This document shows positions 1-8,542 of a stretch of DNA of 64,000 bases, piece by piece. Every line of letters begins with the position of its first letter. Position 1 is the first letter of the stretch. A program made the translations under genes and the position numbers. Source of the DNA: Ruegeria aquimaris (GTDB taxonomy: Bacteria; Pseudomonadota; Alphaproteobacteria; Rhodobacterales; Rhodobacteraceae); the NCBI RefSeq assembly GCF_025751555.1, contig NZ_JAOWLB010000007.1:124001-188000 (forward strand). Direction: 5' to 3'. Under the pieces are notes generated by a model. It saw only the letters and a program-made list of their open reading frames with translations. It was not told the origin of the DNA and searched no databases.

Positions 1-783
1 CCGGGTCAGACCGTGGTGATCGAGAAGGAAGCCACCCGCGACCATTCCGAGCGGATGCTGGCGGGCTTTGGCGCCGAAGTGACGGTCGAGGATACCGATG
101 AAGGCCGCGTCATTACTCTGACCGGACGGCCCGAGCTGCAACCGCAGGTGATCGCGGTGCCGCGCGATCCCTCCAGCGCTGCCTTTCCGGTCTGCGCCGC
201 GCTGATTACCCCCGACTCGGACGTGCTGGTGCCCGGCATCGGGCTGAACCCGACGCGGGCGGGGCTTTTCACCACGCTGCGCGAGATGGGCGCCGACCTG
301 ACCTATGAGAACGAACGTACCGAAGGGGGAGAGCCGGTGGCCGACCTGCGCGCACGCTATTCGCCCGACATGAAGGGCATCACCGTGCCGCCCGAGCGCG
401 CGGCCAGCATGATCGACGAGTACCCGGTCCTGTCGGTGGTGGCCGCCAACGCCCAAGGCGTGACCATGATGGGCGGGGTCAAGGAACTGCGCGTCAAGGA
501 AAGCGACCGCATCGACGCGATGGCGCGCGGGCTGCGCGCCAATGGTGTCACGGTCGAAGAGGGCGCCGACTGGTGGGCGGTACATGGTCTGGGCATCGGC
601 AAGGTGCCGGGCGGCGGCACTTGCGAGAGCTTCCTGGATCATCGCATCGCCATGTCCTTCATGGTGATGGGCATGGGGGCGGTTGCGCCGGTCTCGGTCG
701 ACGATGGCAGCCCGATTGCCACCTCTTTCCCGATCTTTGAGCCGCTGATGGGCGGGCTGGGCGCCAAGGTCGAACGGACATGA
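1..783 (+). CDS. aroA: 3-phosphoshikimate 1-carboxyvinyltransferase (EPSP synthase), 3' part
   Basis: Frame 1 is open from the first base, so the gene starts before the window; about 260 C-terminal residues are present. The family joins shikimate-3-phosphate and phosphoenolpyruvate to EPSP in the cytoplasmic chorismate pathway. Visible signatures are [11 protein letters not shown] (the KESDR active-site segment) and [10 protein letters not shown] near the C-terminus, both diagnostic of EPSP synthases. The stop overlaps the cmk start as ATGA (780-783), so the two are translationally coupled. The aroA-cmk order is usual for alphaproteobacteria. Identity is secure; class I versus II cannot be settled without the N-terminal half. 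Confidence 0.95.
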   Translation, partial: PGQTVVIEKEATRDHSERMLAGFGAEVTVEDTDEGRVITLTGRPELQPQVIAVPRDPSSAAFPVCAALITPDSDVLVPGIGLNPTRAGLFTTLREMGADLTYENERTEGGEPVADLRARYSPDMKGITVPPERAASMIDEYPVLSVVAANAQGVTMMGGVKELRVKESDRIDAMARGLRANGVTVEEGADWWAVHGLGIGKVPGGGTCESFLDHRIAMSFMVMGMGAVAPVSVDDGSPIATSFPIFEPLMGGLGAKVERT

Positions 784-1397
784 CCTTTACCGTGGCCATT
801 GACGGGCCTGCGGCTGCGGGCAAGGGCACGATCTCAAAAGCTGTGGCCGCGCATTTTGGCTTCGCCCATCTCGATACCGGGCTTCTCTATCGCGCGGTCG
901 GGCGCCGCACGCTGGACGGCGAGGCGGCCGAGGCCGCCGCCCGCGCCCTGCGCCCCGAGGATCTGGAACGCGATGATCTGCGCACCGCCCAAGTGGCACA
1001 GGCCGCCAGCAAGGTGGCGGCCATCCCCGAGGTGCGCGCGGCGCTGCTCGATTTTCAGCGCGCCTTTGCCCGCCGGGCGGGCGGCGCGGTGCTGGATGGG
1101 CGCGATATCGGCACGGTGATCTGTCCCGAGGCCGAGGTGAAGCTGTTTGTCACTGCCAGCGCCGAGGTGCGCGCCGAACGCCGCTATCTGGAGCTGACGG
1201 CCAAGGGGCACGACACCACGCGCGAGGCGGTTCTGGCCGATGTGCGCGAACGGGACGCCCGCGATGCGGACCGTGCCACCGCGCCGATGAAACCGGCCGA
1301 AGATGCGGTGTTGCTGGACACCAGCGCGATGGACATTCCGGCGGCCCTGTCCGCCGCGATTGCCGAGGTCGCGCGCAAGGTATCCAACCGGGGCTGA
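780..1397 (+). CDS. cmk: (d)CMP kinase
   Basis: 205-residue cytidylate kinase that phosphorylates CMP and dCMP with ATP. The P-loop GPAAAGKGT is at residues 9-17. The CMP-binding segment with [18 protein letters not shown] follows in the middle, then the basic lid region ([12 protein letters not shown]). Length is slightly short for the family (about 210-230) but all core motifs are present. The ATG overlaps the aroA stop by 4 bases. The usual next gene in this lineage, rpsA, is not downstream; a small secreted protein gene follows after about 70 bases. Confidence 0.95.
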   Translation: MTFTVAIDGPAAAGKGTISKAVAAHFGFAHLDTGLLYRAVGRRTLDGEAAEAAARALRPEDLERDDLRTAQVAQAASKVAAIPEVRAALLDFQRAFARRAGGAVLDGRDIGTVICPEAEVKLFVTASAEVRAERRYLELTAKGHDTTREAVLADVRERDARDADRATAPMKPAEDAVLLDTSAMDIPAALSAAIAEVARKVSNRG

Positions 1398-1470
1398 TCC
1401 GTCACCCACCCGTGATTCGAAGGTTGCCCGGAAAAGGGTTACGCTGGTTCACCCGAACCGGAGAACCCTG

Positions 1471-1989
1471 ATGACACGATGGCTCACCCTCTGCCTTGTG
1501 GCCCTGACCCTGCCCGCCACCGCGCAAGAGGCCGAGGCGCCGATGACCTATGAGCGGCTGGGCCGCATCGTCTTTGCCCTTGACCCCGAGGCCGAGCCGC
1601 AGGGGCCGGGTTTCACGATGCGGATCGGGGGTGTTTCCATCCTTGTCGTGACCGACCAGGATGCCGACCGGATGCGGGCCATGTCGCCGATCCGCCCCGC
1701 CGAGGGGCTGACCCAGGCCGATCTGGAACGCATGATGCAGGCCAATTTCGACAGTGCGCTGGATGCCCGCTATGCCATTGCCAACGGGACCTTGTGGAGT
1801 GTGTTCATCCACGCCCTGTCGCCGCTGGAGCGGGACGAGTTCATTTCGGGGCTGGGTCAGGTGGCGAATGTGGCGCAGAGCTATGGCACGCTCTATTCCG
1901 GCGGGGCGCTGCAATATGGCGGCGGCGACAGCGGCGGCTTGCAGCGGCAACTGATCGACGAGCTTCTGAAGAAGGGCGAAGACCTTTAG
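1471..1989 (+). CDS. Small secreted protein, YbjN/chaperone-fold-like (uncertain)
   Basis: 172 residues from an ATG preceded by GGAG at good spacing; a longer in-frame start upstream lacks a ribosome site. Residues 1-19 (MTRWLTLCLVALTLPATAQ) form a typical Sec signal peptide with cleavage after AQ. The mature part has an alternating alpha/beta pattern with a hydrophobic strand (GGVSILVVTDQ) and a long helix, and ends with a Gly/Ser-rich stretch and a charged tail. This resembles the YbjN/type III chaperone-like fold seen in many uncharacterised alphaproteobacterial periplasmic proteins, but I cannot prove membership. Its stop overlaps the stop of the convergent DUF819 gene by 4 bases. Confidence 0.7.
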   Translation: MTRWLTLCLVALTLPATAQEAEAPMTYERLGRIVFALDPEAEPQGPGFTMRIGGVSILVVTDQDADRMRAMSPIRPAEGLTQADLERMMQANFDSALDARYAIANGTLWSVFIHALSPLERDEFISGLGQVANVAQSYGTLYSGGALQYGGGDSGGLQRQLIDELLKKGEDL

Positions 1990-3131
1990 AGCGCCCCGGC
2001 CAACCCCGCGACAAGCACGCCCAGGTAGTTGCCCACCGCATAGCCCAGAATGGCAATGGCTATGCCGGGCACCAAGAGAGCCCGGTTGCGCAGCGCGCCG
2101 CAGATCACCGGGATGAACGGCACCGACATGATCGCCGCGCCCGAGGCCACCAGATAGGTATCGCGGTCGATTCCGCACAGGCGGCAGAGCAGCGCGTGCA
2201 GCACCATCGCTCCGAGCAGGATAAAGGCGAAATAGCCGCCAAGCGCCCGGTTCATCCCGGTCAGAACCGACAGGTCCAGCAGGGTGGCCGAACTGAGGCA
2301 GAAGATCAGGATCAGATACATGCCAAGGTGAAAGCTGGTCGGGCTGGCATGCAGCCGGGGCACAAACGCGCCCAGCAGGCCGAATGTGGTGATCAGGAGG
2401 ATGGTGGCGGTGCCGGACCACGCCTGTGGCAGCAGGCCGGCCAGCGCGACGGCAATCCCGACACAAAATGCGGCGGCGCCAAACGCGAGCGCCGAGCCCA
2501 CCAGTCCCGACCGCTCGATCAGCCGCGCATATCCACGCGCGCTGTCATCGGCGATATGCGACGAGTCGGCGTCATGATCGTTTTGGGCCTGGGGCACAAA
2601 GGGTGGCAGGATCATCCCGGCCAGCCGCTGGCCCACCAGCACGATGACCAGCATGTAGCCGATGGAAAACACGATGTCATAGGTCACCATGGTCAGAAAC
2701 AGCGCGTCGCTGGCCCCGGTCGCGCTCTTGATCGCGCCCATGTTGACCCCACTGCCGGTATAGGCGCCCACCGCCATGCCAGCGACCTGCGGCAGGTCCG
2801 CGACCCGGCCCTGAAACAGCAGCACCCCCAGCAGGCTGGCCACACAGACCGAGACCAGCGACAGCGCCATGGCCAGCCCGGCGCCGCGCGCCTCGGTCAG
2901 GGCGCGGCGCAGGTTGGCGGCAAACAGGATCAGCGGCAGGGCCAGCGCCACGCTCACCTCTTGCAGGGTCGTCTGGATCCCGGCGAAGGCGCTCAGATCC
3001 AGGCTCAGCGCCAGGGCAAAACCGGTGGCAAAGGTCAGCGGCACCACGCCAATCCGGTCCAGCGCCGTTATCCGCGCCGCCAGCCAGATGATCAGCGCAG
3101 GGAGTATCAGCAGGATCAGGGTGAACAGCAT
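1986..3131 (-). CDS. DUF819-family integral membrane protein
   Basis: 381 residues, almost entirely hydrophobic with about 10-11 predicted membrane segments. Residues around 130-150 (GMAVGAYTGSGVNMGAIKSATG) carry the small-residue-rich signature of the DUF819 (YjcL-like) family, whose function is unknown; a transporter role is usually assumed. A hydrophilic loop rich in Asp/His lies near residue 190. The start has GGAGA 6 bases upstream and is only 9 bases from the stop of the PLP-enzyme gene, so this is the last gene of the minus-strand operon beginning with tetR. It may export or import the substrate or product of that operon (inference). Confidence 0.75.
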   Translation of the reverse strand: MLFTLILLILPALIIWLAARITALDRIGVVPLTFATGFALALSLDLSAFAGIQTTLQEVSVALALPLILFAANLRRALTEARGAGLAMALSLVSVCVASLLGVLLFQGRVADLPQVAGMAVGAYTGSGVNMGAIKSATGASDALFLTMVTYDIVFSIGYMLVIVLVGQRLAGMILPPFVPQAQNDHDADSSHIADDSARGYARLIERSGLVGSALAFGAAAFCVGIAVALAGLLPQAWSGTATILLITTFGLLGAFVPRLHASPTSFHLGMYLILIFCLSSATLLDLSVLTGMNRALGGYFAFILLGAMVLHALLCRLCGIDRDTYLVASGAAIMSVPFIPVICGALRNRALLVPGIAIAILGYAVGNYLGVLVAGLAGAL

Positions 3132-3140
3132 CGGCGTCTC

Positions 3141-4313
3141 CTAATGTGTCTCGTGCCAGACCGGCCACCAATCGGTAATCGCGGTACCGTCGAACACGGC
3201 GATATCGCCGAATTGCAGGAACAGCGCCTCGCTCTGACGCGGGCGGAAAAACAGGAAATCACCGGGTTTCAGAGCGCTGCTTGCAGGCAGGTCGTACATT
3301 TCCTGATTGCTGGAATGCCCGAACAGGGGGGATCGCCGCGCGCCTGCCGGGTGGCACGGATCGGCCAGCCAATTGCCGCCATAGATGAAACAGGCTCGTT
3401 GCGGCGAGCGGCCCAGCAGACGCAACACCCGGCTCAGCCCACGCGCCATCGGGATATCGGGCCGTTCCACGGTTTTCAGCACCGGCGTGGCGATAAAGGC
3501 CGCCGGTTGCAGCGCCTTCAGCGCGGGCAGGTCGAAATCGGTCGGCTTGACCAGGGCCGAGGCCAGCGCCACCTCGGTCTCCGCCCCGCTCCCGTCATAG
3601 AGCATGAAGGTCGTGCTGCCGCCGGTGTTAAAGATCAGCTTGGCGGCGGCCTCTGGCCCCAGCGTCTGGACCGCCAGCACATGAAACCGGGCATAGGCCG
3701 TCCGCGCCGCACGCAACGCGCGCGCCGGGCTGGCGATCAGGCGGGGCAGGCGGGCGATATGCGGCTCGTACCCCATCAGCCCGGTCAGGTGCAGGTTCGG
3801 ATCGTCGCGCAGGCGGGTCAGGGCTGCAGTGAACTCCCCGGAACGGTCCAGCGAGAAGCCGCCCCGATGCAGCCCGATATCGACCTCCAGACAGATGCGC
3901 AGGGCACGACCCGACTGGGCGGCGAGCGCGGCATATTCCGCCAGCCGGTCCGGGCTGTCGATCAGCCAGTGCACTTGGGCGTCCAATGCGGGCGATACGC
4001 CACCCACGGCCCCCACCGGCATCGGTTTGCCGAGCAGGATATCGGCCTCGGGAAACGCCATTGCTGCCTGCTGGACAAAAGGCAGGTGAAAGCTCATCAG
4101 CCGGTTCGTCTCCAACCCGGCCATCACCAGCCGCAGCAGGTCCGGCGCGGGCAGCGATTTCTCGACCACGCGCAGCGCCAGACTGGGCGCTGTCATCCGG
4201 CGCACCGCCGCGATATTGGCCGCCAGGCGTTCGCTATCCACCACCAGCGTCGGCAGGTGTCGCCCCGCCGCGATCAAGGCCGCCTGAAGCCGCTGGAAAT
4301 AGGCCTCAGACAT
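3141..4313 (-). CDS. D-threonine aldolase/D-serine dehydratase-like PLP enzyme (alanine racemase N-terminal fold)
   Basis: 390 residues. The N-terminal two-thirds follows the alanine-racemase TIM-barrel pattern: HLPTLVVDSERLAANIAAV, then LRVVEKSLPAPDLL, where the Lys is the probable PLP lysine. The C-terminal beta domain resembles the D-serine dehydratase-like domain (LKPGDFLFFRPRQSEALFLQF). The start at 4313 overlaps the upstream oxidase stop by 8 bases; an ATG 78 bases earlier would overlap far more and is less likely. Odd: where D-threonine aldolases and eukaryotic D-serine dehydratases carry an EEH and a P-x-H-x-C zinc site, this protein reads SSNQEM and RPRQSEA. Exact reaction unknown. 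Confidence 0.7.
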   Translation of the reverse strand: MSEAYFQRLQAALIAAGRHLPTLVVDSERLAANIAAVRRMTAPSLALRVVEKSLPAPDLLRLVMAGLETNRLMSFHLPFVQQAAMAFPEADILLGKPMPVGAVGGVSPALDAQVHWLIDSPDRLAEYAALAAQSGRALRICLEVDIGLHRGGFSLDRSGEFTAALTRLRDDPNLHLTGLMGYEPHIARLPRLIASPARALRAARTAYARFHVLAVQTLGPEAAAKLIFNTGGSTTFMLYDGSGAETEVALASALVKPTDFDLPALKALQPAAFIATPVLKTVERPDIPMARGLSRVLRLLGRSPQRACFIYGGNWLADPCHPAGARRSPLFGHSSNQEMYDLPASSALKPGDFLFFRPRQSEALFLQFGDIAVFDGTAITDWWPVWHETH

Positions 4314-5739
4314 CCCCGGCCCCGAACAGCGCGGCGGTATGGGGGTTGAGGAACTTGCCCGCCGGATCAAGCCGCGCGCGCAATGCGGCAAACCGGTCGA
4401 AATCGGGATAGAGCGCCGCCAGATCGGGGGCCGTCAGCGCATGCAGCTTGCCCCAATGCGGCCGCCCGCCATATGCGCGCAGGATCGGCTCGACCGTGCC
4501 AAACAGCATATCCAGCGGCTCTGACGCCAGCTTGTGCACCGCGACCGAGACCCGCGTTCCGTCGTTGAAGGGCGACAGCCACGCATCGTCCTGCCCGGTG
4601 AACCGCACCTCCATCGGGAAAAAGCTCTCCTTGCGCGATTCCAGTGCCGCCACCACCGCGCGCACCGCCTCTTGCGCGCTTTGCTCGGGCAGGTGGTATT
4701 CCATCTCGTTCATCCGGGTGGCACGGGCGGTTGAGAGCAGCTTCCAGTATTCGTCGGTCGTATCCTCCAGCACCCCGTCGGCGGGCACCTCCAGCGCCAC
4801 ATAGGCGCCGAACGCGCGGCGCCGCAGCCAGGGCCACCAGCCCAGGATATCGCGCAGATCCTTGAGCGTGGCGATCCAGTCCTCGTCCTCGCTGGGCACC
4901 CGCCCGGCGATCTCTCCCTCAAACAAGTCATGGGTGATCACTGCCGCATAGCCCAGATTGGGCAACACGTAGAATTCGAAATTGCGATGCGCGGCGGCCA
5001 GATCGTGCATTTGGGCAATCGCCTCAACGGTGGGCAGGATGAACAACTTGCGGTTCAGCGCATAGCTGGGCACCAGTTTCAGCGTATAGCGGGTGATCAC
5101 CCCCAGCGTGCCCAGCGACACCCGGCCCGCGTCGAAAAGATCCGGGTCGCTGTTGCGGGTCACGTCGCGGATGGTGCCTTCGGCGGTGATCAGGCGGAAC
5201 CCTGTGATACAGCCATGCAAGGCCTGCAATCCGCGCCCGGTGCCATGGGTAGCGGTGCTGAACGACCCGGCCAGCGTCTGCACGTCGATATCGGGCAGGT
5301 TGGCAAAGCCCAGGCCGTGTTCTGCGGCCAGCATTGCCGCCTGCCGCAGGCGGGTCCCGGCCCCGAATGTCGCCATACCCGCCGCCGCATCGACCGAGAT
5401 CAACCCCGACAGTCGCCCGGTATCCAGGATCATGTCCTCGCAAGGCACCAGCGCGGAAAAGGAATGGCCCGATCCCACCGGGCGAATGCGACCCGGCCAT
5501 GCGGCGATGCGGGATGCCAGTTCCTCTTCCGAACCGGCGGAGTAGATCTGTTCCGGCGTGGCCACCTGATAGCCCGACCAGTTGCGCCAGATCTGGCGGC
5601 CCGGCGGGGCAGGGGGGATGTCGGGGCTGTAACCGGGCCGGGTGAAATCGCGGCTCAGCCAATGGGCCTGCATCGCCGCTGGCACCGCCAGCCCGGCCAG
5701 CGCGCCATAGCCCAGCAATTTGCGCCGTGTCAGTGTCAT
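4306..5739 (-). CDS. Tat-exported FAD-dependent sugar-lactone oxidase-like protein (ALO/GULO family)
   Basis: 477 residues. The N-terminus MTLTRRKLLGYGALAGLAVP is a plausible Tat signal with twin Arg. The VAO-type FAD domain shows IRPVGSGHSFSALV at about residues 80-95; the His of GSGHS is the usual covalent flavin attachment residue in aldonolactone oxidases. The C-terminal ALO domain ends with RPHWGKLHAL, the HWxK motif of the family. The start at 5739 has GGGAGGGG upstream and overlaps the cytochrome stop as ATGA. The family oxidises L-gulono- or D-arabinono-lactone or alditols; here the neighbouring cytochrome c suggests a periplasmic dehydrogenase that passes electrons to the respiratory chain (inference). 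Substrate unknown. Confidence 0.82.
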   Translation of the reverse strand: MTLTRRKLLGYGALAGLAVPAAMQAHWLSRDFTRPGYSPDIPPAPPGRQIWRNWSGYQVATPEQIYSAGSEEELASRIAAWPGRIRPVGSGHSFSALVPCEDMILDTGRLSGLISVDAAAGMATFGAGTRLRQAAMLAAEHGLGFANLPDIDVQTLAGSFSTATHGTGRGLQALHGCITGFRLITAEGTIRDVTRNSDPDLFDAGRVSLGTLGVITRYTLKLVPSYALNRKLFILPTVEAIAQMHDLAAAHRNFEFYVLPNLGYAAVITHDLFEGEIAGRVPSEDEDWIATLKDLRDILGWWPWLRRRAFGAYVALEVPADGVLEDTTDEYWKLLSTARATRMNEMEYHLPEQSAQEAVRAVVAALESRKESFFPMEVRFTGQDDAWLSPFNDGTRVSVAVHKLASEPLDMLFGTVEPILRAYGGRPHWGKLHALTAPDLAALYPDFDRFAALRARLDPAGKFLNPHTAALFGAGDV

Positions 5740-6113
5740 TGCTGCCCCTCCCCCGACATGAAGGCTATCAGCGCCGAGAGCTGTTCGTCCGAACAATCGA
5801 GGCAGAGGCCCATCGCGGGCATGTTCCCGAACCCGTTGCGCGCCGATAACAACAGGCCATGGTCCCCGCGCTCCTTTTCCCGCGCAGCCCAGGCAGGAAC
5901 AAATCCGGTCAAAGGCGCCCGCGCCTCGACCAATGCGTGACAGGCCATGCAGGACCGTTCGTAGATCGCTGCCAGCTCCGGGTCAGCCGGGCGCAGGGTC
6001 TCGGCCCGGGCTATATCACCCGCCTCCGGTTCCGGCGGTGCGCCGTCACCGGAGAGCCACCACCAGAGCGCCGCCAGAACCAGCGCCGAGATCAGCAGAA
6101 TCAGGGCGCGCAT
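5736..6113 (-). CDS. Membrane-anchored mono-heme cytochrome c (c5-like)
   Basis: 125 residues. An uncleaved or cleavable N-terminal hydrophobic segment (residues 2-20) precedes a short Pro/Glu-rich linker and a class I cytochrome domain. The heme motif CMACH is at about residues 55-59. GNMPAMGLCLDCSDEQLSALIAFM near the end gives the axial Met and the extra CxxC pair typical of cytochrome c5-type proteins. Both ends overlap neighbours by 4 bases (tetR upstream, oxidase downstream). It is the likely electron acceptor for the flavoprotein. Confidence 0.85.
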   Translation of the reverse strand: MRALILLISALVLAALWWWLSGDGAPPEPEAGDIARAETLRPADPELAAIYERSCMACHALVEARAPLTGFVPAWAAREKERGDHGLLLSARNGFGNMPAMGLCLDCSDEQLSALIAFMSGEGQQ

Positions 6114-6769
6114 CAGCTCTCCTCCGCAGGAGAGCGCCGCAAGTAGAGCGACAGATAGGCATCCAGCGCGCGCACCATCTCTTCGTGATACTGTGCCTCC
6201 AGCGCGGGCGTGGCCTGCCGCGCCATCCGGTCCTCCAGCGTCAGGGCAATCTGCACGGCGGTGGTCGCCACCACCTGTGGGTCGCCGCCGGTAAACCCGT
6301 CCAGCCCCCGCGCCCAGCGGTCGGCCAGAAAGCCCACCAGTTCCGCATTGTCGTCATCCTCGACGCTCTGCACCCCGCGCAGCGAAGCGAGCAGCAGCAA
6401 GAGGCCCCGGTAATAGGGATGTTCGGCCATGAACACGCGGATCCCCTCCAGCGTGCGCCGGATGCGCAGCACCAGATCGGGCTCGCTCTCGGTGGCGGCA
6501 ATCGTTTCCATGAAATGGTGGCGCAGGTCGCCCGCCGCGCGGGCCGACAGCTCGTCCAGCAGATCGCGCAGGGTGGGAAAGTAGCGATAGATCGAGCTGA
6601 CGGGCACACCCGCGCGCTCGGCAATCAGCGAGGTGTTCAAATCGCCCGGCGGCCGCTCGGCCAACAGCGCGGCGGCGGCGTCCAGTATATCGGCAACCCG
6701 CTGGCGCGCGCGGGCCTGTTTCGGCGTCGCGCGGGTATGCATCGGGGTGTCGGTTTCAGATGAAGCCAT
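6113..6769 (-). CDS. TetR-family transcriptional regulator
   Basis: 218 residues. The N-terminal HTH (about residues 22-68) reads RQRVADILDAAAALLAERP then TSLIAERAGVPVSSIYRYFP, the standard TetR pattern. The C-terminal ligand domain is helical and unassigned. It heads the tetR-cytochrome-oxidase-PLP enzyme-DUF819 operon and its stop overlaps the cytochrome start. A 15-base inverted repeat 27-41 bases upstream of its ATG is a candidate operator, so autoregulation of the whole operon is likely. The hpa operon lies just upstream on the same strand, so control of hpa genes is also possible. Confidence 0.9.
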   Translation of the reverse strand: MASSETDTPMHTRATPKQARARQRVADILDAAAALLAERPPGDLNTSLIAERAGVPVSSIYRYFPTLRDLLDELSARAAGDLRHHFMETIAATESEPDLVLRIRRTLEGIRVFMAEHPYYRGLLLLLASLRGVQSVEDDDNAELVGFLADRWARGLDGFTGGDPQVVATTAVQIALTLEDRMARQATPALEAQYHEEMVRALDAYLSLYLRRSPAEES

Positions 6770-6795
6770 GGCTCCGCTCTCCTCTCAATAGAAAG

Positions 6796-6820
6796 CGGAA
6801 ACTTTTTCCGAAAAATTTTC
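6796..6820. promoter_or_regulatory. Candidate TetR operator
   Basis: CGGAAA-CTT-TTTCCG (6796-6810) is a perfect inverted repeat, directly followed by the palindrome GAAAAATTTTC (6810-6820). It lies between hpaH and tetR, just upstream of the tetR ATG. Position and symmetry fit an autoregulatory operator; binding is inferred. Confidence 0.4.
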
Positions 6821-6867
6821 AACTTCTTTCGCGCCTGACGTGGCGGCAATCGAGCGGCAGGTGCGCG

Positions 6868-7668
6868 TCAGGCGAAATGGATCGAAACCGCGCCAAAGGG
6901 GCCGAAATCGGCCTCGATCCGGGTGCCGGGCGGGCATTCGACCGGGCGGATGAAACTGCCCGACAGCACGATATGCCCCGGTTCGATGCCTTGCCCGTAT
7001 TGCGCCATGCGGCGGGCCAGCCAGACCACGCTTTCTACCGGATCGTTCAGCACGCCGGCGCCCAGCCCGGTTTCCTCGATCTCGCCGTTGCGAAAGGTCA
7101 GCGCGCCGACCCAGCGCAAATCGAACGCGTCTGGCGCATGGCGCTGCGCCCCCAGCACCACGCCCGCATTGGCCGCATTGTCGCTGATCGTGTCGCAGAC
7201 ATTGCGCGCGCGTCCCGTGTCGGGATCGACCCGCAGGATGCGGGTGTCGAGGATTTCCAGCGACGGGGCGACATAGTCGGTGGCCGCCAGCACATCGGCC
7301 CGCGTCACCTCAGCCCCGCCCAAAGGCGCCTTCATCACAAAGGCGATCTCGGCCTCGACGCGGGGCTGGATGAACCGCCCCTTGGGCACCGTTGCCCCAT
7401 CGTCAAACGCCATGTCGTCAAACAGGATGCCGCTGTCGGGAATGTCGATATTGAGCGCATATTGCATCGCTTTCGAGGTCAGCCCGATCTTCCACCCGAT
7501 CACGTGGCGCCCGGCGCTCTGCTTATGCGCCGCCAACGCCTGCTGGATGGCATAAGCGTCGTCCATGTCCATGCCGGGATAGGCCAGCGACAACAGCCCG
7601 ATCTGGCGGCCCGTCGCCTCGGCCTCGATCAGCCGCGCGGCGGCATCGGCATGTTCCTCGGGCGTCAT
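6868..7668 (-). CDS. hpaH: 2-oxo-hept-4-ene-1,7-dioate hydratase
   Basis: 266 residues, the usual length for HpaH/HpcG. It belongs to the fumarylacetoacetase-fold hydratases. Diagnostic stretches are GWKIGLTSKAMQ at about residues 58-69, FVMKAPLGG and VAPSLEILDTRI in the core, and IVLSGSFIRP near the end. The enzyme hydrates the dienoate to 4-hydroxy-2-oxoheptanedioate, which an aldolase (HpaI, not in this window) would split. The start overlaps the previous gene's stop by 4 bases. Last gene of the hpaEDGH operon. Confidence 0.9.
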   Translation of the reverse strand: MTPEEHADAAARLIEAEATGRQIGLLSLAYPGMDMDDAYAIQQALAAHKQSAGRHVIGWKIGLTSKAMQYALNIDIPDSGILFDDMAFDDGATVPKGRFIQPRVEAEIAFVMKAPLGGAEVTRADVLAATDYVAPSLEILDTRILRVDPDTGRARNVCDTISDNAANAGVVLGAQRHAPDAFDLRWVGALTFRNGEIEETGLGAGVLNDPVESVVWLARRMAQYGQGIEPGHIVLSGSFIRPVECPPGTRIEADFGPFGAVSIHFA

Positions 7669-8516
7669 GCCTCGTCCTCCACCCCGTTGACCAGCGTGCC
7701 GACCCCCGTCACCTCGACCTCGACCACGTCGCCGGGTTTCAGGTAGCGCGGCGGGTCGAACCGCGCGCCCGCGCCGGTGGGGGTGCCGGTGACGATGATG
7801 TCGCCGGGGTTCAACGTGGTGAAGGTCGAGATATAGGCGATTTCCTCGCGCACGGAAAAGATCATGTTGGCCAGCTCATCGTCCTGCCGCACCTCGCCAT
7901 TGACCCGGGTGGTGATCCGCGCCGCGTCAATCTGTGCGGGATGGGTGAAGGGTACGATCCACGGCCCGATGGCGCCGGAGCGATCCCAGTTCTTGCCTTG
8001 TGTCACGTTGAACTTGGCATGCCGCACCCAGTCGCGAATGGTGCCCTCGTTGCAGACGCTCAGCCCCGCGATATGGTCATAGGCATCATCGGCCTTGATG
8101 CGCCGGCCCCCCTTGCCGATCACCACCGCCATTTCACCCTCGTAATCCAGCGTGTGGTTTTCGGGCGGGCGGATCAGCGGCAGGCCATGGCCGACAAAGC
8201 TCGACGCGAAACGCGGAAACAGCGACATGTATTTTGGCGCGGCGCTGCCATCCTTGTATTCCGCATTGCGGTCAGGAAAGTTGACGCCGACACAGATGAT
8301 CTTGCCCGGGTTGGGGATCGGCGGCAGATAGATGAAGTCGCTATGTGTCACCGCACGGCCCATCGCCGCCTTGGCCAGAGCGTGCAGCGCCCCCGCCGCG
8401 ATCACCGCGCGCAGGTCGGGCCAGTGCGGGAAATCGGGCGACAGGGCCACGAACCCCTCGTCGCGGATGATGCCGTAAAGCTCCTGCCCGTCGGCGGCAA
8501 TGGTGGCGAACTTCAT
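7665..8516 (-). CDS. hpaG: FAA-hydrolase-family isomerase/decarboxylase of homoprotocatechuate degradation (HpaG-like)
   Basis: 283 residues from ATG at 8516 (GAGAGGAA upstream); a start 30 bases earlier is less well placed. The fumarylacetoacetase fold is clear from IICVGVNFPDRNAEY, NHTLDYEGEMAVVIGKGG (metal-binding Glu residues) and DIIVTGTPTGAG. In its operon it would isomerise or decarboxylate the ring-cleavage product between HpaE and HpaH. In E. coli this step uses a two-domain protein or two related halves; here one single-domain gene is present, so whether it performs both the decarboxylation and isomerisation steps is open. Confidence 0.8.
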   Translation of the reverse strand: MKFATIAADGQELYGIIRDEGFVALSPDFPHWPDLRAVIAAGALHALAKAAMGRAVTHSDFIYLPPIPNPGKIICVGVNFPDRNAEYKDGSAAPKYMSLFPRFASSFVGHGLPLIRPPENHTLDYEGEMAVVIGKGGRRIKADDAYDHIAGLSVCNEGTIRDWVRHAKFNVTQGKNWDRSGAIGPWIVPFTHPAQIDAARITTRVNGEVRQDDELANMIFSVREEIAYISTFTTLNPGDIIVTGTPTGAGARFDPPRYLKPGDVVEVEVTGVGTLVNGVEDEA

Positions 8517-8542
8517 GCTGTTCCTCTCGTCTGGCCCGGAAA

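Noticed and set aside
1794-4349. 851-codon plus-strand open frame
   Set aside because: It lies across the convergent end of the secreted-protein gene and antisense to the DUF819 and PLP-enzyme genes. The translation is Gln/His/Arg-rich with no family motif, a typical G+C-rich antisense artefact.
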